Shown one piece after another: positions 58,766 through 64,000 of a stretch of DNA of 64,000 nt. The notes beneath the pieces were generated by a model. That model saw only the letters and a list, made by a program, of their open reading frames with translations. It searched no databases and was not told the origin of the DNA. Origin of the DNA: Pedobacter xixiisoli (GTDB lineage: Bacteria; Bacteroidota; Bacteroidia; Sphingobacteriales; Sphingobacteriaceae). The stretch's first letter is position 1; the number at the start of each line of letters is the position of its first letter. A program made the translations under genes and the position numbers. The stretch lies in NCBI RefSeq assembly GCF_900215335.1, contig NZ_OCMT01000001.1, positions 434,001 to 498,000 on the forward strand. Direction: 5' to 3'.

Positions 58766-59722
58766 ATGAATTTTTTTGATAAAACAGGAAAGATGGCTTT
58801 AGGAAGTAGAATGCGTCTGCTTACTTCTAAAATGACGGATGATGCTGCCAAGATATATGAACTATATAATGTTGAATTTTCGCCAAAATGGTTTCCGGTA
58901 TTTTTCGTACTGGGAGAAGATGGAGAAAAGACCATTACAGAGATTGCGGAGGAGATAGGTCACTCACAACCATCAGTAACTAAAATTATTAAAGAAATGG
59001 TTGCCGCGGGTGTAGTTGCTGCTAATGCAGGTGCAGCCGATAAGCGAACTAATGTGGTTGGTTTAAGCGAGAAAGGAAAGCAATTATCTGAAAAACTAAA
59101 AGTGCAGTTGCTAGATGTAGAAGCTGCTGTAGAAACGCTGATTGCAGAAGCAAGACATAATTTATGGGAAGCTGTAGCGGAATGGGAATTCTTGCTCGAC
59201 CAAAAAACATTGCTGCGCAGGGTAACGGAAGAGAAGAAAAACAGGGAAAGTAAAGCAGTACAGATTGTGCCTTACGAACGTAAATATCAATCTGTTTTCA
59301 AATCATTGAATGAAGAATGGATATCGACCTATTTCACTATGGAAGAGGCAGATTACAAGGCTTTAGATAATCCAGAAACTTATATTATAGAAAAGGGTGG
59401 CCAAATATTGGTAGCGCTTTACAACGACGAACCTTTGGGTGTTTGTGCTTTGATAAAAATGGACGACCCCGATTATGATTTCGAAATGGCTAAAATGGCT
59501 GTATCTCCAAAGGCACAAGGTAAAAATATAGGTTGGCTTTTAGGATGTGCGGTAGCAGAAGCAGCAAGGCAATTAGGAGCTAAGAAACTGTATTTGGAAA
59601 GCAATACGCTCCTCAAACCAGCAATTAATTTATATCATAAACTAGGTTTTAAAAAGGTGGTTGGTAGGTCTACACCATATGAGCGTTGTAATATTCAAAT
59701 GGAATTAAATCTTAATCAATAA
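58766..59722 (+). CDS. MarR-type regulator fused to a GNAT acetyltransferase
   Basis: The 318 residues comprise a MarR winged helix (about 15-150, recognition region EEIGHSQPSVTKIIKEM at about 68-84) and a GNAT domain (about 165-318) with MAVSPKAQGKNIGWLLGCAV and the final LKPAINLYHKLGFKK. This two-domain protein is known in many bacteria as a 'bifunctional HTH/GNAT' regulator; the acetyl group acceptor is unknown. A cupin and a methyltransferase remnant follow on the same strand. Confidence 0.92.
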   Translation: MNFFDKTGKMALGSRMRLLTSKMTDDAAKIYELYNVEFSPKWFPVFFVLGEDGEKTITEIAEEIGHSQPSVTKIIKEMVAAGVVAANAGAADKRTNVVGLSEKGKQLSEKLKVQLLDVEAAVETLIAEARHNLWEAVAEWEFLLDQKTLLRRVTEEKKNRESKAVQIVPYERKYQSVFKSLNEEWISTYFTMEEADYKALDNPETYIIEKGGQILVALYNDEPLGVCALIKMDDPDYDFEMAKMAVSPKAQGKNIGWLLGCAVAEAARQLGAKKLYLESNTLLKPAINLYHKLGFKKVVGRSTPYERCNIQMELNLNQ

Positions 59723-59732
59723 TTTAAAGAGA

Positions 59733-60056
59733 ATGAAAAGTATAGTAACTAAAGAAAATGCTGTTAAGAGACAGTTTTTAGGGGTAGATTTTGTAGTACT
59801 CTCCATTGGAGAGAAATCCATGGTAACTAAAATGCTGTATAAAACAACAGATTTTGTACCTTTTCACCAGCATCCAAATGAGCAAAGTGGGTATGTAATT
59901 TCTGGGGAATACATCTTGAAATATGGTCACGAGGAATTTAAGTTAACCGAAGGAGATACGTATTCAATTCCGGCCAATATCGAGCATTCTATAGAGATTG
60001 TTGTAGCTGGTGAAGTGGTTGATGTATTTACGCCTATTAGACAAGATTATATATAA
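59733..60056 (+). CDS. cupin domain protein
   Basis: The 107-residue single cupin barrel has the metal motif FVPFHQHPNEQSGYVISGEY (about 41-60) and the second motif GDTYSIPANIEHSI (about 76-89), including the conserved histidines and glutamine. The substrate is unknown. It lies 10 bases after the MarR-GNAT gene and probably belongs to its operon, a candidate target of the regulator. Confidence 0.88.
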   Translation: MKSIVTKENAVKRQFLGVDFVVLSIGEKSMVTKMLYKTTDFVPFHQHPNEQSGYVISGEYILKYGHEEFKLTEGDTYSIPANIEHSIEIVVAGEVVDVFTPIRQDYI

Positions 60057-60067
60057 TAGTAAAATTG

Positions 60068-60551
60068 ATGTTTGAAACAAATGCTTGGAATCGTATTCCT
60101 TTAGAAGACTATGATTTGCATATGGGGCATCAAAATGTAGCTCAATCGCAGTTATTGAATAATTTGACTAAAAAATATCTCCAAAAGTATCAACCTAAAA
60201 GCACTTTGTTTTTGGGCATAAGTAGTGGGAATGGCTTAGAGCATATTGATACCGACATTACGGAAATGGTATGCGGCGTAGATATCAATAGTTCTTATCT
60301 GACGACAACCCGAGAAAGATTTGGAGATAAAATCAAGCAATTGCTACTTGTAAATTAATAATGGCAGTCAATCTGTTAGGCAAACAGGAGTGGAAACGAT
60401 TAAGTATGTGAAAGATATATTTAGTTTGGTTGATAAAAACAACCTAGAAAATGCAGCCCTAAAATTTGGTTTCAAATTAGCTAATGCTGAAGAAAATATA
60501 CTTCCAAATGGAAAGGAATTGCATACTTATGAATTTGAAAAGAACACCTAA
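60068..60551 (+). pseudogene. class I SAM-dependent methyltransferase, frameshifted and internally deleted
   Basis: The first 96 codons (WNRIPLEDYDLHMGHQNVAQ ... LFLGISSGNGLEHI ... VCGVDINSSYL) are the start of a methyltransferase up to the Rossmann glycine loop and the acidic VDINSSY. A stop follows at 60358. After it, another frame encodes VRQTGVETIKYVKDIFSLVD and NILPNGKELHTYEFEKNT, the expected C-terminal end. About 80 residues between are missing. The gene starts 9 bases after the cupin gene. Confidence 0.75.
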
Positions 60552-60738
60552 TATTCTGCAATATTTATATTTTAAATATTATTTATAAGCTGCAGTTAGG
60601 GCGAAGATTTTCTCGACCTAATCTTTGGCATCGTTTGCACTAAAATTCATTGGTTTTACCATTTTGTACCTAAGTTTTATACTATCTTTAAAGCTGTCTA
60701 TTGCCGTTTTATGGTGACGGATTGATTTATAAAATTAC

Positions 60739-62097
60739 ATGAAGCTTCACAACATATTCCTGTTTATATCTATTTGCATTTTCGGCTGTAAAGCACCTGA
60801 TGATAAAGAACTTTCTAGAGAAGAAAAGCGTGATGCCATATTAAAACAAATCAATGCACCCGCAATTTCTACTACTGTTTTGCAGTTAACTGATTTTGGT
60901 GCCAAAGGCGATTCTATAAGCAACAACAAACCTGCTTTTGATAAAGCCATGCAAGCCAGCAAAGCTAAAGGCGGAGCAAAGATTGTAGTGCCAGCTGGCA
61001 TTTACTTGGTTAACGGACCGATCCATTTTGTAGATAACACCACTTTGGAATTGCAAAAGGGAGCAAAGCTGATATTCGGTACTAATGCGAAAGATTATTT
61101 GCCAGTAGTGCCAACCAGTTGGGAAGGAACTTTTATCCACAATTACAGTCCGCTGATTTACGCCTACCAAGTTAAAAACGTAGCCATTATTGGCGACGGT
61201 ACAATAGACGGAAATGGTAAAGACGGCTTTAGTAAATGGTACGATTTGCAGAAGCCAAGCCAGCAATTGAGCAGGAAGATGAACCACGACGGTACACCGT
61301 TAAAAGAGCGTATTTTCGGCGAAGGGCATTACTTGCGTCCGCACCTTATTCAGTTTTACGATTGCAAGAACATTTTAATAGAAGGTGTAACCATCGCCAA
61401 CTCTCCATTTTGGTCGGTACACTTTCTAAAGTCGGAGAATATTACCGCTAGGAAAGTGAAATTCAATGCCTTCAATAAAAATAATGATGGTTTTGACCCC
61501 GAGTATTCTAAAAATATCTTGATAGAAGATGTTGAATTTAACAATGCGGACGACAATGTCGCCATCAAGGCGGGGCGTGACCACGAAGGCAGAAAGACGG
61601 CTATTTCTTCAGAGAATATCATTATCCGTAACTGTCGTTTTAAAGGCTTACATGGTGTGGTTATTGGTAGCGAAATGTCGGCGGGCGTACAAAACGTATT
61701 TGTAGAAAATTGCACTTACGGTGGCTACTGTAAAAGAGGTATTTACTTAAAATCTAATCCAGATAGGGGAGGATTCATCAAGGATATCTATGTGAATAAT
61801 GTGGAGTTTGGTGCGGTAGAAGATGGCGTTTTTATCACTTCCTTTTATCATGGCGAGGGCAAAGGTTTCGCTACAGCAATCGAAAATATCTTTATCGAGA
61901 ACTTAAAGTTTAAAAGTGCAAGTCATGCGGGCTTAGTCATTCAGGGTTATCCCGATAAAAAAGTAAAGAACGTATATTTTACCAACATGAAAATAGATTT
62001 TTGTGCCACTGCAGTGAGTTTAACGAATACAGAAAACATCGTGTTTAATGATGTAGTGATAGGGCAGGAAGTTAAAATTCCATCAGCAGTGAAGTAA
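60739..62097 (+). CDS. glycoside hydrolase family 28 (polygalacturonase-like), lipoprotein
   Basis: The 452 residues have a lipoprotein signal (cysteine in ISICIFGCKAP, about 17). A Pectate_lyase_3-like start (LTDFGAKGDSISNNKPAFDKAM, about 51-72) precedes a parallel beta helix with the GH28 catalytic motifs NNDGFDPE (about 247-254), ADDNVAIKAG (about 270-279), HGVVIGSE (about 304-311) and RGIYLKSN (about 333-340). It cleaves galacturonans or similar polymers. No SusCD pair or other pectin gene is near, so it acts as an isolated enzyme here. Confidence 0.9.
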   Translation: MKLHNIFLFISICIFGCKAPDDKELSREEKRDAILKQINAPAISTTVLQLTDFGAKGDSISNNKPAFDKAMQASKAKGGAKIVVPAGIYLVNGPIHFVDNTTLELQKGAKLIFGTNAKDYLPVVPTSWEGTFIHNYSPLIYAYQVKNVAIIGDGTIDGNGKDGFSKWYDLQKPSQQLSRKMNHDGTPLKERIFGEGHYLRPHLIQFYDCKNILIEGVTIANSPFWSVHFLKSENITARKVKFNAFNKNNDGFDPEYSKNILIEDVEFNNADDNVAIKAGRDHEGRKTAISSENIIIRNCRFKGLHGVVIGSEMSAGVQNVFVENCTYGGYCKRGIYLKSNPDRGGFIKDIYVNNVEFGAVEDGVFITSFYHGEGKGFATAIENIFIENLKFKSASHAGLVIQGYPDKKVKNVYFTNMKIDFCATAVSLTNTENIVFNDVVIGQEVKIPSAVK

Positions 62098-62262
62098 TCA
62101 TTCAATATTCTTAACCTTCAAATTAACTGCTGTTTGCAGTATTTATTTTTAACTGAATTGCTTTTGAAACTCCAGTGTCAGTTTATATGTTATTACTAAA
62201 ATCCGTTAACATTTCGAGGCTTTGTAGTAATCGAAGAAACATCCCAATTTTGGAATAGTGCC

Positions 62263-62742
62263 TTAATTTATTGGCAAACTCTTTTCCGAATAGTCGTCCC
62301 TTATTTCTACTATTTTGTTAATTCTTTTTCTGAATAACAAAAACTCTAAAGTTGTACAGAGTAGATAAATTATTGAAAAAATTAAAAAATTTCTGAACAC
62401 AGTAACACTGCCGGTGTATAGAAGGCTTTCCGTTAAGGTATTGATAATTATAAAAATGACACAAAATAACGGTATCCCTAAAAATGTGAGTAATGAAAGG
62501 TAAAAGTTATTTCTGATTTTATCTATCAGGTTTAGAAAAAGTGTAAGCGAACAAAAAACTATTGCAATAAGATATATAAATGAATACGTTACGTTTAATA
62601 GGACATCTAGAATTTGTAAAACTTGTTCCAAAAAATTTCCATCCTCGTGATTTGTATCAGCAATAACTATTCTGTAAATAATGAATAAGGCAACACCTAT
62701 GAAGATATTCATCAGCCAATACCTAAATATAATTCTTTTCAT
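62263..62742 (-). CDS. hypothetical four-helix membrane protein
   Basis: I use the start at 62742 (MKRIIFRYWLMNIFIG). The 159 residues form four hydrophobic segments (about 5-25, 45-70, 80-105, 112-135) with a short polar tail. AT-rich codon use (many Ile, Leu and Phe) sets it apart from neighbours. No family is recognised. In the 317-base gap to 63060 no signal was found except a GGTATAACC-TTTTTTT-GGTATA imperfect repeat near 62828. Confidence 0.6.
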   Translation of the reverse strand: MKRIIFRYWLMNIFIGVALFIIYRIVIADTNHEDGNFLEQVLQILDVLLNVTYSFIYLIAIVFCSLTLFLNLIDKIRNNFYLSLLTFLGIPLFCVIFIIINTLTESLLYTGSVTVFRNFLIFSIIYLLCTTLEFLLFRKRINKIVEIRDDYSEKSLPIN

Positions 62743-63059
62743 ATTTTTAACTTCCTCCGTTGCCACTTGTGTTTGTAGTTTAAGCTTATGTATAAATAGT
62801 TTGGAACTTCGCGATAATGGGATTCAAGGTATAACCTTTTTTTGGTATAAAAGTTTAATTTAAGAATTTCGAAGTTTCGGATAATTAACGAACAACATTT
62901 TCAAGTCAGAATTGTCGCCGGCAAATAATATATATCTGGGCTTGTATACTTTCGATTAACTTATTTCTATGTTGATATTACCATTTGATTAATGGATAAG
63001 GAGTTTTTACCACAACGGCATGTTTTTTGGTTAATCTTTGATGATCAAATCTTAAAATA

Positions 63060-63539
63060 ATGAAACAAATATCCGCAATAGTTGTGCTTTTTGCATTCTT
63101 TGCTTCTTGCAAGAGCTACAAAGAAGCTGGTAACGGCAAGCAGAAATATGAAATAGAAAGCTTAATAGTTAGTAAATCTCCATGTTTTGGCACTTGCCCG
63201 ATGTATAAACTAGAGGTCACTAAAGACGGAAGTGCCTATTTAGATGCACGTAATTTTTTAAAGAATAATTTAAAAGGCAAATACACTGCTAAGTTGAGCA
63301 AGGAAAACATGGGCAGTTTACTTAAGGAACTCAACCAACTTGATTTTCCGAAGCTAAATGATAAATATGGAAATAATCAGATAACTGACTTGCCTGCCAC
63401 CGATTTGGAAATTCGTTATAACGGAGCCAATACCAAGAAAATACACGACTATGGCAATAGGGGAACAGCGGAGTTAACCAAGTTTTATCAATATGTTGAC
63501 AGCTTGATATATGCCCAACAATGGCAGAAGGTAAACTAA
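63060..63539 (+). CDS. DUF6438 domain lipoprotein
   Basis: The 159 residues have a lipoprotein signal (cysteine in VLFAFFASCKS, about 17) followed by the DUF6438 core with SPCFGTCPMYKLEVTKDGSAYL (about 40-61; CFGxCPxY is the hallmark). The role of the domain is unknown. It is convergent with tmRNA, sharing a bidirectional terminator. Confidence 0.85.
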   Translation: MKQISAIVVLFAFFASCKSYKEAGNGKQKYEIESLIVSKSPCFGTCPMYKLEVTKDGSAYLDARNFLKNNLKGKYTAKLSKENMGSLLKELNQLDFPKLNDKYGNNQITDLPATDLEIRYNGANTKKIHDYGNRGTAELTKFYQYVDSLIYAQQWQKVN

Positions 63540-63552
63540 GAAATTAAATGTG

Positions 63553-63582
63553 AAAGGCTCCGAGTAAATCGGAGCCTTTTCT
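63553..63582. terminator. bidirectional terminator between the DUF6438 gene and ssrA
   Basis: Perfect arms AAAGGCTCCG (63553-63562) and CGGAGCCTTT (63570-63579) around AGTAAAT. T-rich bases follow on both strands (TTTTCTG on plus, TTTCACATTT on minus). Confidence 0.85.
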
Positions 63583-63583
63583 G

Positions 63584-63950
63584 TGGAGCTGAAGGGAGTC
63601 GAACCCTTGTCCAGTTGTGTGATAAATTATGCTTTCTACGTGCTTATTTTCCAATTGGTTTTCGAGATGCATCGGGCTGGAAACCGACCTTGATAACATC
63701 CTTAGATACTTTGTTTCGCGATTGCATCGTACCTCTACAAAAGCTAGCATGGTTATATCGATGCCTCTGATGCTAACCTAACTATGCAGCAGTTAGCGAG
63801 ACAAAAGCTTTCTTAATTCTAAATTAAGCAGCTAAGGCGTAGTTATTTTCGCCAATTATTGTTTTGAACGTTCTCTTTAAAGTGCTCTCCGTACAACGCA
63901 CTGCATGCTTACATACTCAGCGCCACCCTGTCAAATCCAGGAACAGCCCC
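63584..63950 (-). ncRNA. ssrA: transfer-messenger RNA (tmRNA)
   Basis: About 367 bases on the minus strand. The 5' end GGGGCTG (from 63950) pairs with the 3' CAGCTCC (63585-63591), with discriminator A at 63584; CCA is not encoded. The T arm GGTTCGACTCCC and the 5' GGATTTGACAGGG are standard. The tag frame (63853 down to 63824) reads GENNYALAA then TAA, typical of Bacteroidota after the alanine from the charged tmRNA. It rescues stalled ribosomes with SmpB, which is not in the window. Confidence 0.97.
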
Positions 63951-63959
63951 ATTTTAGTT

Positions 63960-63984
63960 GTCAGTTATTAGTGGTCAGGTATCT
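63960..63984. repeat. GTCAGTTATTAGTGGTCAGG heptad repeat upstream of ssrA
   Basis: The third locus of the GTCAGT-type repeat, lying 10 bases upstream of the tmRNA 5' end where the promoter should be. No clear TAnnTTTG box is seen in the 50 bases available. Confidence 0.6.
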
Positions 63985-64000
63985 GTAAATTGATGTTGAC

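Noticed and set aside
63544..63750. 68-codon minus-strand open frame
   Set aside because: It lies inside tmRNA and its terminator, which fully explain the sequence.

Overview
The window looks like the chromosome of a Sphingobacteriaceae-type member of the Bacteroidota, close to Pedobacter. The evidence is a type IX secretion type B sorting domain paired with a PorP/SprF protein, a SusC/SusD pair, many outer-membrane lipoproteins, Bacteroidota-style promoters (TTTG, 19 bases, TAnnTTTG), absence of Shine-Dalgarno dependence, and a flavobacterial-type CrtB/CrtI/CrtYcd/CrtZ carotenoid operon. This assignment comes from reading the sequence; no database was searched.

Layout. 1-3.1 kb: 3' part of a large PKD-domain adhesin with a type B C-terminal domain, followed by its SprF-like partner. 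3.1-9.7 kb: MarC protein, EttA, a candidate orphan small RNA, a MocR regulator and a divergent TonB receptor. 9.7-15.6 kb: small accessory genes (VOC, DUF1801, GNAT x2, YqaE, PH-domain, lipoproteins), a decayed VOC pseudogene, and two lipoprotein genes separated by large imperfect palindromes that resemble gene-cassette junctions. 16-18.7 kb: valS with a strong terminator. 18.7-19.8 kb: a DUF559 nuclease gene flanked by about 200-bp duplicated blocks of palindromic repeats. 19.9-28 kb: lipoprotein, M14-like deacylase, DUF1801, DinB-like protein, a TPP riboswitch driving a TonB receptor, DUF3820, a nucleotidyltransferase toxin-antitoxin-like pair and a WD40 protein.

28.3-34.4 kb: a carotenoid island. 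A CarH-type MerR/B12-binding photoreceptor carries the Wx9EH and ExHxxG motifs. It precedes crtI-crtB-(unknown)-idi-(SRPBCC)-crtZ-crtYcd, predicted to make zeaxanthin. The carH and crtI promoters share an almost identical sequence with inverted TTGTTTA/TAAACAA arms, which suggests that light and B12 control both. 34.8-42.7 kb: a complete histidine operon on the minus strand (hisG-D-C-B-H-A-F-IE), preceded by an unlisted 19-residue leader peptide containing six histidines. This is a classical attenuator.

42.8-55.7 kb: an L,D-transpeptidase, then a SusC/SusD locus with two paralogous amidohydrolases, an SsuD-like flavin monooxygenase and an APC permease, plausibly for scavenging a sulfonated or amide-linked nutrient. 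55.8-63.5 kb: hypothetical proteins, an EamA transporter, a MarR-GNAT fusion with a clear promoter and operator, a cupin, a broken methyltransferase, a GH28 enzyme and a DUF6438 lipoprotein. The window ends with tmRNA (ssrA) on the minus strand. No tRNA, rRNA or CRISPR array was seen. Several dispersed palindrome families occupy intergenic DNA, including gaps inside the his operon.
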